Assembly (NCBI RefSeq): GCF_049306965.1
Contig: NC_133179.1
Location: 19,378,001 to 19,442,000 of the forward strand
Direction of reading: 5' to 3'
Length of the DNA stretch: 64,000 nt
DNA from: Danio rerio
Lineage: Eukaryota > Chordata > Actinopteri > Cypriniformes > Danionidae
This document shows, one piece after another, positions 54,401 to 64,000 of this stretch (position 1 is the stretch's first letter; every line of letters begins with the position of its first letter). The notes below the pieces were generated by a model. It did not search any database, had not been told where the DNA came from, and worked only from the letters and a program-made list of their open reading frames with translations. Both the position numbers and the translations under genes were made by a program.

Positions 54401-55351
54401 AAAATGTATATTTCAGTAAAAAAAAAGACTTCTGACACCTATAATTTTGTCAATTATACGATTTTGAGCTTTACATAAATACCTTTTTAAGTCTAATGTA
54501 AAAAAAAAAAAAGCATATTTTTTTTTCATTTTTTTAATCAAACTTTGTTTGCAGTTTTAAATCACAACACATAATATACATTTCATTATGCAGACAAATG
54601 TGAAAACTTTTTCTGGCTGTTTTTCTTAACTATGGAGTGACAAGATTCCCACAATCCCCCTTCTCTTGTCTCAAAATAAATGAAATGGGATATTTAAAAC
54701 TGACATCATGTTTTGTGCTAGAAATGCACGCAAAGTGTGTCGTCTGCATATCGAAACAATACATTCAATAAAAATTAAAACAATTATGTCTGTAATTTTT
54801 AATGCTATCAATTACCTGAGGAAGTAGGGTGAAAACAACTTGGTTTTTACCCTCGAGTCGATCCATAATAGTTTTAAAAAAGTAGCTTAACTTATCACAA
54901 ATTAACACTTCAGAAACAAACATTTGTGCATAAAGAAATTTTGATATTGGTGTAAATCCTGATGTGAACGATCTAAAGTTAGCAGTTAGCATACTAGCAA
55001 GCATATATGGTACCATTTATCTAAACCTAAGATAAGGTTAAATAATCAAGCAGTATGCACGCTTTATCACACTTCTCATCTATATTTCGCTACAGACTTT
55101 ATTTAACAGACTCAACAAACGCGATTAAACGGCCTCAGGAAGATAAACGCCACATTGACACAGAGGCCGATGCTGATTTCGTAAAAGGCCTTAAACAGGA
55201 TGCACAAATTGAGCTAGCTTGTTTGCCTAACCTCAAACGTATGTAAGCGCCCGGCGAAGTTACCATTTGCTTATATGTAACACGTTTTAAACTGAGAAAT
55301 AATACTGTGATTGTAAACTATGAAATTTCCCTCCTTACCACTATGGTCCAT
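51456..55351 (-). CDS. cbll1: CBLL1 (Hakai) RING-type E3 ubiquitin ligase, 477 aa
   Basis: Six exons in transcript order: 55351-55339, 54383-54225, 54130-54027, 53308-53225, 53112-53039, 52455-51456 (TAA). They sum to 478 codons; the human protein is 491 aa. Hakai ubiquitinates tyrosine-phosphorylated E-cadherin and is also a subunit of the m6A writer-associated complex. The start [17 protein letters not shown] matches human MDHTDNELQGTN, which fixes the 13-base first coding exon. The C3HC4 RING spans Cys107-Cys146 ([22 protein letters not shown]). The atypical C2H2 finger uses Cys164, Cys170, His183 and His188, and forms the phosphotyrosine-binding HYB region. From about residue 225 the chain is rich in Pro, His and Gly and ends GRYRPYYQ as in human. 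The gene is tail-to-tail with slc26a3 and head-to-head with bik. The last-exon acceptor is the TACAG at 52456-52460, not the TTTTCAG further upstream, because only the former keeps RING Cys146. Confidence 0.95.
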
Positions 55352-55378
55352 AACTGTGTGAAGGGAACGTTCAACAAC

Positions 55379-55387
55379 GCTTCCGGT
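55379..55387 (-). promoter_or_regulatory. ETS/GABPA-type site at the cbll1 promoter
   Basis: On the minus strand the sequence reads ACCGGAAGC, a strong ETS-family site, 28-36 bases upstream of the cbll1 start codon. There is no TATA box. ETS sites near the start of transcription are typical of housekeeping genes, so transcription probably begins close by. Confidence 0.45.
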
Positions 55388-55669
55388 TTGTGCTCTTCAA
55401 AACAGAAGTCTCACAAGGTATTCAAAACAAAAGTCACTTCAAGGCAAAACTGTGTGCTCGTTCGAAAATTGCAAAATGAAAATTCATAAAAACTATTGAT
55501 TCAGTAACAGTGTGTTATTTCTTATGACAGTGGTCTTGTAAATATGTTCGCTAATAAATATTATTGCTATACGTGTCTGTCTCAATTTTTTTGGTGGTTT
55601 TATTTACACAAATTTTCCTTATTATTGTCAAAATTAAATGTCAAAATATGAGTGCATTACTGTTAATCG

Positions 55670-55905
55670 GTGTAACATACCCTATGAACACTTTGCTGTA
55701 GGATTTACAGTAACTTACTGGCAGCAGTTCGGCAGTAATTTACTGTAAATCAATTACAGCAAAACTACTGTATTTGCAATTACAGCACCATTACTCTTGC
55801 TGTATACGCATTTACAGAATTACATGTATATATCTACTGTAAAATATACAGTAATTTTCACAATGCTTTGCAATACAGTAACATACAACTGCCCTTCAGT
55901 AACAT
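55670..55905. repeat. Teleost repeat rich in TTTACTGTAA/TTACAGTAA words
   Basis: 'ggatttacagtaacttactg', 'gcagcagttcggcagtaatt', 'tactgtaaatcaattacagc' and 'ctactgtaaaatatacagta' occur in a row. The self-complementary words suggest a MITE. Confidence 0.55.
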
Positions 55906-56404
55906 GCAGTTCTTGATAAACTAAAATACTGTGTAATTTAAACAAATCTTTGACAGCATATCAGCGTTTCAGATTAGACCTTGTACTTGCTAAAATGTTT
56001 TCAACCCTTTGATGCACAAGCTATAAAATAGATATAGAAAAAATAAGCTTAAACGGGTCACTTTTGACCCATGTAGTGCATCAAAAAGTTCAATTTGTTA
56101 CCAGTTTGAAGCATTGGAAAAAAAATAAGGGTTTAAAATGACAATTAATTAGTCTATTGGTCTGAACTGTAAGTCTTTTAAGATGCCATCAAACAATTAT
56201 TCTATAAATCATGCTAAAATGCATGATGGACATTTATTTATTTTTGCATATAAAAGACAAACAAAATACTATTGGCCATTATTATTGCCTTTCAAACACC
56301 CACAGACAAATATCAAGTGCATTTTCAAAATTATTTACTTACCAGAGACTGACAGGAGATTAAAAACGTCAGAGTTTAGAGATGCAAGTCTTCTGTATCC
56401 ATCA

Positions 56405-56460
56405 CACGTGCAAGCCCGTAGCCAGGGGGGATTCGGGTGGTTCGAAATACCCACCCCTCA
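56405..56460. repeat. Fragment of a dispersed repeat ('agcccgtagccagggggg')
   Basis: 'caagcccgtagccagggggg' and 'attcgggtggttcgaa' are words I associate with widespread animal interspersed repeats; class unknown and only a short piece is present. Confidence 0.3.
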
Positions 56461-56791
56461 CTGACAACAAGGTTCCAGAATTTGTCCCATACCTGAGCTC
56501 ATTTCTATTTTGTTTGCTATGCCATGATAAATTTAGGAAACACATCAAAAAAGGCTTTAAGACCAAGTAAAGTCATCTTCCGCAAGTTTATTGTTTTCTA
56601 ATAGAGAAAACATTTTGCAAGTGACTTTAATTGTAAATCTTAGACCTTATTATTGAAACAAAAATTGACCAATAAAAGTTGTAAAACACCAACAGCAGCC
56701 CATATTAAATTAATTGTATTTTAAATTAAATTAATTGGCTAATGTTGTTATCCAAGATTTTTTTAAATGTACTTTTTTACAAGGAAAATCT

Positions 56792-56912
56792 GGCTGGAAG
56801 GGTAAAATATATGCCTTAAAACATATGCCGGAATAGTTGGTGATTCATACCACTGTGGCAACCCCTGATAAATAAGGAACTAACCAGAAGAAAAATTAAT
56901 AAATGAATAATT
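56792..56912 (+). mobile_element. DANA SINE 3' fragment
   Basis: 'ggctggaagggtaaaatata', 'catatgccggaatagttggt', 'accactgtggcaacccctga' and 'aataaggaactaaccagaag' match the DANA 3' part. Confidence 0.75.
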
Positions 56913-57335
56913 ATTATTACTATGTTTTAATAATTTTTTAATTCAAATTCTGACAGAGAAAGGTTGAATGTGCTGGTCAGTTCGCTATTTGCCTAATAAA
57001 CGAAAATAAGCTACAGTTTATAATTTAAAACCACTCCACTTAAAACCACTTCCGATTGTTTTATAATAATAATAATGTGATAAATTTGCATTAAAAAATA
57101 AATATAGTTTTCAAATTTCTATTCTAAATCCTTAAGAAATGTTTTTGGTACATCAAAACGTGTGGTTATGATGACCATCTGACAAGCTAATTCAGCTTTC
57201 AGTATTTATGCAGTATTTAAACCTCATAATTAAATAGAAAAGGAGACAAAAAAAAAAGAACCCTCCCTTTCACCAGGCTGGCTACAGACCTGACATGAGG
57301 TAACAAACCCACATGAGTGTGTAAGTAATGAACAA

Positions 57336-57502
57336 ATGCAGTGCTCTCAGCTGCTTTACTGTCCTCTACAGGTCAGAAAGAAAGCGACAGCAGCAGCAGC
57401 AGCAGCTTCTTCTTCCTGAGTGTAAACCCTGCAGGCGTGGCTGCAGGTAATCACTGTACTGAGACACATCACAGCAACACACGCAGATTAAAGGACGCTG
57501 CT
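57336..57502 (+). other. Candidate non-coding first exon of bik with a short upstream ORF
   Basis: A GC-richer stretch with a CAG run (about 57386-57406) ends at a strong donor, GCTGCT/GTAAGT, at 57502/57503. It lies upstream of the coding exon, whose acceptor (CTTGCAG) ends at 58695, so it is a plausible leader exon. An ATG at 57336 opens a 27-codon frame closed by TGA at 57417-57419; its CAG run is read there as an alanine tract. The true exon start is unknown. Confidence 0.4.
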
Positions 57503-58522
57503 GTAAGTTACCCAAAATGCTCATTCCTTTCATTTTTCATCATTCATATTTTGATCAAGCTGACTTTAACACAAACGTCTATGTTGAAATGTTGCAGGGC
57601 GGCGTCCGTTTTAATCTACAAACAAGGTATGATCTTGCTTTTGTTTTCCATTATACACCTGTCCTTTGTTATCAAGCAAAATGGAAACACTGCTGACTGT
57701 AAATACATGTAAGGTGATGATAGAAACAGGATTCTTTGTAATATATTAATGTTTTATCTTAGTAAATATATTATTTAAGTAGCATGTCTTTGGAAAAAAT
57801 GTAAAAACTGAATTTTCTTGGTATCTAGAGATGAACTTCTATTTAAATAAAATAAAAAATGTTTTGATAAACATCAGATGCTGAACAGACTTTAAGTGAA
57901 AGTAATCAAGTTAGATCTTCTGATCTCAGAACTCATCGAGCTCTCTGAAACATTTCTGCGTCACAGTTTATTTTGACACAATACTTCTTGTGTTGATTAA
58001 CAACACAACATTCATTAAAGGAACTAACTTTTCCCTCGACATTTAATGTAATAGTCCAGAAAAACACTCCAGCTTTTAGCAGTTTGGCTGATTTGAATGA
58101 AGATTTGCATTAGACCTGATGTTTTCAACAGTCACATGAAGGAGAATAAAAGCGTTTGTTTTTCATTTGCTAAACCCCCATGAACCATAAACGCACTATT
58201 TACACTATCAATAACCGAGATGAATCTTAATCATCACAATAGTGAAAGTAAGGCCCACGGTAAGGACTGAGTCATCTTTCTAGAGTATTCTGAGCTGTGT
58301 ACGTCCTTCCTCTTTTTAATTCCACAGAGACCAGAGCCCTCTAGCATTGCAGGAAGTTGTGTTTATGGCTGCAGGTGTTTTTCAAAACACCATTGTATGA
58401 GAGGTGATGTCATGTTGGAACACTATGGCAGCAACAGACACAAAAAAAGCCACACCCAAAGTCCTCAGATCACATGCTCTGTGTGTTTACAGAGCGATAC
58501 TAGTTCGTTGAAAAAATATTAA

Positions 58523-58530
58523 GTCACGTG
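58523..58530. promoter_or_regulatory. E-box GTCACGTG in the bik leader intron
   Basis: GTCACGTGA is a close match to the USF and TFEB/CLEAR type of E-box. It lies about 170 bases before the first bik coding exon. A motif match only. Confidence 0.25.
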
Positions 58531-58701
58531 AGGCAACACGAAAAAAAAAGAGGGCAGGGCGAAATAACAAAGTCCTCTTGCTCCACACAAACAAAATCAA
58601 GAACCGCAGCTGAGAAAGGAAGTGGAAAAGTGGAATATACAGTAGGCAAATGAATGGATGAATTAGTTTCATCAATATGATCTCACACCTTGCAGGACAC
58701 A

Positions 58702-58926
58702 ATGGTGGAAGAAACTAGACAGCAGAAAAACGCCACAACCCTGCAGGCTGGACCTGCTGAGGTTGACCACAGTAATCTCTATGCATTCAATATGAGGTAA
58801 TTGTTTGTTTAGATCAATTCTGTCAAAAGATTTATCACCTTAACTGCATCCCCAAAAAGTAATTTGTATTTATATAATATTTACTGAGTGTACTCTGTAC
58901 AATTACTCGCTCTCAAAAAAATAAAA

Positions 58927-58983
<57 letters not shown>

Positions 58984-60698
58984 GAAATAAAGAGAAAAAA
59001 TAAGAAAAACGATTAAACACAGATTAAAATGTGTTAAAACATGTTTTAAAAATTCTATTAATAAATAAATATTTATATAAATAAAATATTCATGTATACA
59101 TAACAACACTAGTTTAATATAAATATTATATTGAACAATAGAAATGATATGATATTCAAACCATTTCCACAATAACTGTTTTTTTTAAATCCAAATATCA
59201 GAGTCACCCAGACTATCGGACGACAGCTGGCTCAAATAGGGGACGAAATGGACAATAAATGGCGCCAAGAACCGCCTGTCCCATGGCAGAACCTGAATTT
59301 CGGGATTTATCCTTATGTCCTAAGTAGGAGAGTGTTCTCTGGGTGAGTTTACAGTCACATGAATGTGCCTAAAGCAATGCATATGGCAGTATTGATTGAG
59401 TGTGAATTTCTTTTAATGTTTTAAGAAGAATCCTCGCTAATCTTTGGGGGTCTAAGATTATGCCGATATTCAGGACGTCCTGGTTGCTTCCACAGCTTCA
59501 AAATGGCTGTCAGGAGGCTAGAAAGTGGGCAGCTTGGGTAAGGACAATGTTTATTTTGTGTCTGAAAATAGACATGTATCAGTCAATGAAAAAAGTTATG
59601 TTGGTTACACAGACTGTAATCCAGTCTACAGCACTGTTTGAAAGTTTGGAGTTGGTATGTTCTTTAGCTGCACTTACAAGATAAAAAATACAAGAATAAC
59701 CATGCTGTTTATTACTGCTATGGCATAGTTGGTTTTTATAATAATAATGATAATAGTAATAATTATTATTATTACCGTTATTATGTCTTTGATGGAAAGT
59801 ACTATTTTGTAACATTTTAAAATGTTCTTTCTCTTCTTTATAAATGACCACTATTGTTGAGTCATTCCAAGAAGGGGCCAGAGTACCTGTATAGAAGGCT
59901 GAGTAGTAAACATTAACTAATAATGGAGTAATGGTGTCCTTAAAAGCCTTATAGAACTCATTTAAGAAACTGTCTGGACCGGGACTTTAGTTATTTTTAA
60001 GATTTGAGATTGTGTCTAGAATCTCTTCTCTGCAATTGGTTTATCCAACTCGAATCTCATAGATTTCAACAACTATATACTACCAAAAAATGCTTAATTT
60101 CCTGATCATCTGAGCATGTATTATTATTTTTACACAACGACTTGTACAAGTTTTTCAGAAATCTCCTTAGGTTTTGTAAACATTTATTATTATTCTAAAT
60201 ATTCTTGGATTTTAGCTTTGTTACAAGGTTTGTGGATTGCTGTTTCTTTAGGCGGAGAACAGCCTGATTATAATTGTTCTTTCCATTACATTTGATCATT
60301 TTATTGTTGCAAAATAAAAAGAGGGAATTTTTCTCTTTTGCACTGAAAAATCCCTTTTGGACAGTATTTCTACTCGTTTTATTTTTATTTTTTTGCATTA
60401 TTTTTTCTTAAAAAAGCACAATATCAATATCACAGTACAAACCTTTAGTGTGGTTCTTAACTAGAAAAACAGTTATTAAATTTATTAACTGTATTTCTAG
60501 AAATGTATAATTCATAAATGTATATGCGACTAAAAAACAACTTTTTAAAAGTACTCATATTTTTTTTCAATCTTTCCTCAGGTGTCCAACTTGCATGTTT
60601 CTGACTGGTCTCGCAGCACTACATACACCCTGGCATCTGCTTTACTACTGGTCACTGTGTCTATCTTCCTTGTAAACTGGAATGAGTATGAAGGCTGA
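58702..60698 (+). CDS. bik: BIK-like BH3-only pro-apoptotic protein, 138 aa
   Basis: Four coding exons: 58702-58796, 59202-59342, 59474-59537 and 60582-60698 (TGA 60696-60698), in frame throughout. BH3-only proteins bind the groove of anti-apoptotic BCL2 proteins and so release BAX/BAK; BIK acts mainly at the ER membrane. The BH3 helix is residues 37-50 (Ile37, Leu41, Ile44, Gly45, Asp46, Met48). Its core IGDEMD equals that of human BIK (LACIGDEMD). A hydrophobic anchor lies at about 114-132, followed by a short NEYEG tail. No BH1 NWGR motif is seen, which argues against BAK or BAX even though GRQLA-IGD also resembles BAK. Human BIK is 160 aa. The convergent neighbour mcat reproduces the human BIK-MCAT arrangement and supports orthology. 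The coding exon starts at 58696 after TTGCAG, only six bases before the ATG. Confidence 0.85.
58933..58977. repeat. (AT)n microsatellite in bik coding-region intron 1
   Basis: Uninterrupted AT for about 44 bases. Confidence 0.95.
59857..60290 (-). mobile_element. Decayed L1-type LINE fragment (reverse transcriptase region)
   Basis: On the minus strand the frames give LRLKKQQSTNLVTKLKS, DDQEIKHFL, EILDTISNLK and then SPGPDSFLNEFYKAFKDT, the order found in the start of L1 reverse transcriptase (usual KSPGPDGFPxEFYK). It has stops and frame changes and both ends of the LINE are missing. It is inserted antisense to bik in its last intron. Confidence 0.75.
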
Positions 60699-60860
60699 AT
60701 GTGACAGAGGGGTCAAGAGCTGGTCTTTGGCTCAAATTTAACCAATCCTGTTTTATTTTAATTTTTGTTTTGTTTTTTAAAGAAATCGCTTATTTTGCAT
60801 TCTCTTTTATAACTATGAAGTAAATTTTTGCAAGAAGTTTAAGACTGTTCTCTTTGTTTG

Positions 60861-60866
60861 TTTATT
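60861..60866 (-). terminator. Candidate polyadenylation signal of mcat
   Basis: A minus-strand AATAAA about 190 bases past the mcat stop. It lies inside the bik 3' UTR, so the two convergent transcripts probably overlap by about 100 bases. Confidence 0.35.
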
Positions 60867-60963
60867 TGTTGGGTCTATTTCTGGAAAATTGGGCCAATGA
60901 ATTATTACCTCTTCCTATAAAAGTTCTACTAAAGGAAGCTGGACTTTCCAAAACACCAAATGC

Positions 60964-60969
60964 AATAAA
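60964..60969 (+). terminator. Polyadenylation signal of bik
   Basis: AATAAA (in tgcaataaaa) about 265 bases after the bik stop, followed by a T-rich stretch at about 61000. It is 85 bases from the mcat stop codon on the opposite strand. Confidence 0.55.
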
Positions 60970-61053
60970 AAATGTTTAAAAAAACAAATGCTTTGGCTTA
61001 TTTTTTTTGGCATTTTTATCTGAAATATACCAGTTTAACTGCACATAAGCAAA

Positions 61054-63490
61054 TCAATCCTCAGCTAATGCAACATCTACATGTGTATAGTTCTTGAAAG
61101 CCTTCATGTTACACTTCTGTAGCATCGAGCCCAAATGTCTACCAGGTCCCACCTCATATGTGTGAGGAAACTCCTGTCCTTGGGCTCTTTGGTAAATCTC
61201 ATGCAGCGTCTGCTCCCATTTCACCGGAGACACCAATTGTTTGGCCAGCTGATTGCGAATGTGCTTGTCATGCATGTAACGTTTGCCGTCCACATTGGAG
61301 TGCACCGAGATCTCCGGCCGCCGCACCTCAATCTTTCTGAGGACGTCTCTCAGAGGCTCAACTGCCGCCTCCATCAGTGAGGTGTGAAAGGCCCCGCTGA
61401 CCGGCAGCAGTCGAGTTCTCATGAAATTCAGCTCTTTGGAACGTTCTTGAAGAAAATCCAAAGCCTGTGTAAGAGAATTATGGTTAAATAGGAATATTCC
61501 TGTATTAATGGTCCGATAAAGTGCTTTAAAATGCACAGTTTTTATTCGATGTTTACGATTGAGACGTAATCTCAACTGAAACCTGAAAAGAGGGGGGGAG
61601 ATATAGTAGCCCCTTCCTTTTTAAAAAAATCTGCTAATATGGTTGTTTTAATAACATCACAAACTTTTTTTTTTTTTTTTTTAATTTCACTGGACCTTTA
61701 ATGCCTTTTTATTTTATATTTGAATGTGTGTACACAGCAAAAAATTACACACACCCAAAACTTCCTAGGTTGTCACTAGCTTCATTTCCATTTTAATTCA
61801 AATTGTACAAATTAACATTGAAAAAATATGTAAAAAAAAATAAAATAAATAGGGCTGCAACTAACAGCTATTTTAATAATCGATTTATCTGTCGATTAAT
61901 TTTTTTATTACTCGATGAATTAGGAAGAAAAAAAACCCAAACGCATTCATTTCCAACCCTTTAGTCAATAACAGAACTAAAATCTTTAGAAAGTGCACAC
62001 ACATGTTGTCCTTGAACATCCCTGAGCTGTTATAATAATAATAATAAAATAAACTTAGTAGTTTTGTCCTGTTTTTAATCCAAATATCTACAAAAAAATC
62101 CTAAATCAAGACACATACTGGACACATCAATTAGCATAAGAAATTATGTCTTGTTTTCTGAAAAACCCACCTCAAAATTAAGTGATTGTTTGCTTAAAAC
62201 ATACTTTTTGCCAATGGGGTAAGAAAAGTAATCTTAATGAGATATAATCTCAAACAGAAGTTTTAAGCATCACTTCATTTTCTTTTGCCGTTTTTATTGC
62301 CTAGTCTTGATTTAAGTTTTTTTTTATATATATTTGGACTGGAAATAGTTTATTTAGTGTGAAATGCTCCCCTACCTTGGAAGACTAGGGTCGCACAGAT
62401 ATTTCTAACGTTAGGCTGTTTTTTTTTTTTTGCTTCGTCTTGTCTATGAGGTGCCAAAATCTGCTGGCATCAGTGTGCGAGAGAGGCAGAGCGCGTTCAC
62501 TCTGCTCCGCGCTCAACTAAAGCTTTTTTTTAACAATCAAATCGTCTCTACGTCGCACGACACGACACAACGAATCATTGCCAACGCTTTTAGTAATCGA
62601 TTCGCTTTTGTAGCCCTAAAAAATTATAATAGGCAACCAGTTGACCAAAGTAACGTACAATATTTGCTTTATAAACATGTTATTAACACATAATTACATT
62701 ATATTATTAACAAGCATTTTATTTCTCTCAAATATACTAAATTTAACAGTATTTTATTATAACAATGAAACTACTAAAAACTCCTACAGTAGCACTCAAT
62801 TATTCCTAAATAAATGCCTTTAAAGTGCAAATATACAGCAGTGTGTGTGAAATTGCAATGCAAACAATAAAATGCGTCTCTCATTCTGTATCAGTCATTA
62901 TGATTTGTGTGCATTGAGCATGTTTTATCTGCTTGAAATGAATGGCATTATTCAAATTATTTTTTAGCTGATTAACAAAACATGATTTGTATTGCAAAAA
63001 ATTTAGCATTTAGTTTTAGAATCCCTTTTAGGGCACTCAATTAAATATTAATTAGGAAACTCAGGAGTGTTACTGAGGGTTATTACAAGACCTTCAGACT
63101 TTTTATGACTTTAAAAAAATTATATTGTAACCAAAGTCAAAGAGGCTATTATATTTGTTTTTCGCCCAGTAAAGGGTTGAAGCACTTTTCTGGTCTTGAC
63201 AGTTAAATAACCAAATACTATTTATATTAGATTTTTATAATAGCTTACTATATTTTACATTTCACATGATACCTCTTTGTGTCCAGCTATGACTCTCCCG
63301 TCTGGAAAAAGGTAGTTGGCGACGGAGCACACAGGGTCTTGGATCCCAAGAGAAACACAGTGCTCTCTAGCTCGGACACAGGCATGTTTGTAGTGGGCTT
63401 GAGGTCGACCTATCACAGACAACATGCCACTGGACACTTGATCAGAGGCCTTCTGCATCGCCTCTGCCCTCACCTTCACCGCAAACAAAG
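61054..63490 (-). CDS. mcat: Mitochondrial malonyl-CoA:ACP acyltransferase, C-terminal part; 5' exons beyond the window
   Basis: Two exons are seen: 63490-63273 (72 codons plus a split one) and 61464-61054 (137 codons, TGA at 61054-61056). The enzyme moves malonyl from CoA to mitochondrial acyl carrier protein in type II fatty-acid synthesis. The first piece reads LFAVKVRAEAMQKASDQ, then SGMLSVIGRPQ and PVCSVANYLFPDGRVIAGH, close to human MCAT. The second has LLPVSGAFHTSLMEAAVEPL, whose GAFHT histidine is the catalytic His of the Ser-His pair in FabD-like enzymes. It goes on with QLVSPVKWEQT and EVGPGRHLGSML. The nucleophile motif GHSLGE would be in an upstream exon outside the window. The intron between the two exons carries a hAT-like element. 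The tail (VDVALAED) is shorter than in human. Confidence 0.93.
61850..62618. mobile_element. hAT-like non-autonomous element, about 770 bp
   Basis: The left end TAGGGCTGCAACTAAC with 'ataatcgatttatctgtcga' and the right end (complement) TAGGGCTACAAAAGCGAATC with 'gattactaaaag' form inverted termini typical of teleost hAT elements. A GC-richer core is at 62450-62515. No transposase frame is seen. It lies in the last mcat intron. Confidence 0.7.
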
Positions 63491-63681
63491 CTGCAGGCAG
63501 AAAACAGCACTATTGTGATAAGCTGATCAAATGGAGCTGATCAGCTGATCTTTCTGGATGTCCTAAAATTTTTCAATAATATTCTCGGGTCATATATTGC
63601 CTTAACTATCAAAAACAATACAAACAATAACAGTATTTTACACAATAAAAATGATAGGTATGTATATATTTAATTATGAGA

Positions 63682-64000
63682 TTATAGGGTATATGCGGAC
63701 CTAGTGTTTCTTCCCATACCGATAAACTTCCTGTGAATGATTAATGTAACTTTTTTCCATTTAATATGGCTTTTTTACAGCATCAATGTTGTAATGTAAT
63801 TAAAATACAATCAGTTAAATAGACTTTAGCATTCATTTAGTTGCTCAAGCGTAAAACAAGACAAAAAGCCGTTTACTCGCACGCACCTGTCAGAATCGGC
63901 AGGCTAGCGCAACAGATCAATTGAATATACAGGGGTAAAATAAATGTTCATATTTTAAAGGCATGGCGGGGAAAATGTAATTTAATGCTGTACTTGTACA
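63682..64000 (-). mobile_element. Second, inverted copy of the 14353-14852 element, cut by the window end
   Basis: 'atagggtatatgcggacc', 'ttcccataccgataaacttc' and 'ttgctcaagcgtaaaacaag' are the complement of matching words at 14530-14850, as are 'gtttactcgcacgc' and 'gtcagaatcggcaggctagc'. The element runs past 64000 and lies in an mcat intron. Confidence 0.75.

Larger units (their letters stand above)
55400..57335. other. Intergenic region between the divergent cbll1 and bik genes
   Basis: No coding exon is recognised. It contains a repeat rich in TTTACAGTAA-type words (55670-55905), a short piece of an unclassified dispersed repeat (about 56405-56460) and a DANA 3' fragment (56792-56912). 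The junction between two separate human linkage blocks falls here. Confidence 0.5.

Noticed and set aside
55055-55246. 63-codon plus-strand frame with some charged residues
   Set aside because: It lies in the first intron of cbll1, has no relatives I recognise, and lacks splice or promoter support.
57341-57712. 123-codon open frame with a serine run
   Set aside because: It begins without ATG, crosses the strong donor at 57502 and has no family match; better read as leader exon plus intron of bik.
58702-60698. bik gene as bak or bim
   Set aside because: No BH1 NWGR or BH2 motif, and IGDEMD is the BIK core; bim has RIGDEFN. The mcat neighbour also fits BIK.

Overview
The window is vertebrate nuclear DNA from a cyprinid fish, most likely zebrafish (Danio rerio) or a close relative. 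Genes are split into many short exons with canonical GT-AG introns, the intergenic DNA is AT-rich, and DANA-type tRNA-derived SINEs (the Danio SINE), Angel-like inverted-repeat elements and many other short DNA-transposon copies are present. There is no sign of prokaryotic, phage or CRISPR content, and I recognised no retrovirus-like or other capsid-bearing element.

Layout. (1) 8-11216, + strand: the 3' part of a pendrin gene (slc26a4), whose 5' half lies before the window. (2) 11.8-18.5 kb: intergenic, repeat-rich, with cAMP-response-like sites. (3) 20564-37126, +: a complete slc26a3-type anion exchanger of 762 codons in 20 coding exons. (4) 39336-49921, +: a second complete slc26a3-type gene of 733 codons in 19 coding exons. 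The three SLC26 genes form a head-to-tail array, and nearly all internal exon lengths are identical between them. (5) 51456-55351, -: cbll1 (Hakai E3 ligase), complete, 477 codons in 6 exons, tail-to-tail with the second slc26a3. (6) 58702-60698, +: bik, a 138-residue BH3-only killer protein with a C-terminal membrane anchor. (7) 61054-63490, -: the last two exons of mcat (mitochondrial malonyl-CoA acyltransferase), tail-to-tail with bik; the rest lies beyond the window.

How it fits together. slc26a4, slc26a3 and cbll1 correspond to the human 7q22-q31 block (SLC26A4-CBLL1-SLC26A3), in a different order and with slc26a3 duplicated. bik and mcat correspond to the convergent BIK/MCAT pair on human 22q13. 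An ancestral linkage boundary therefore lies in the roughly 2 kb between the cbll1 and bik promoters. The SLC26 products are membrane anion exchangers (Cl-/HCO3-, iodide) of epithelia. The two slc26a3 copies differ in the C-terminal PDZ ligand and in a normally proline-containing turn near the first membrane helices, which suggests subfunctionalisation. I found no wholly new biological system. The most interesting signals are the divergence and probable gene conversion within the slc26a3 pair, the linkage junction, a few strong hairpins and palindromes, and several local repeat expansions. All exon boundaries were read by eye from frame, splice sites and family alignment from memory.
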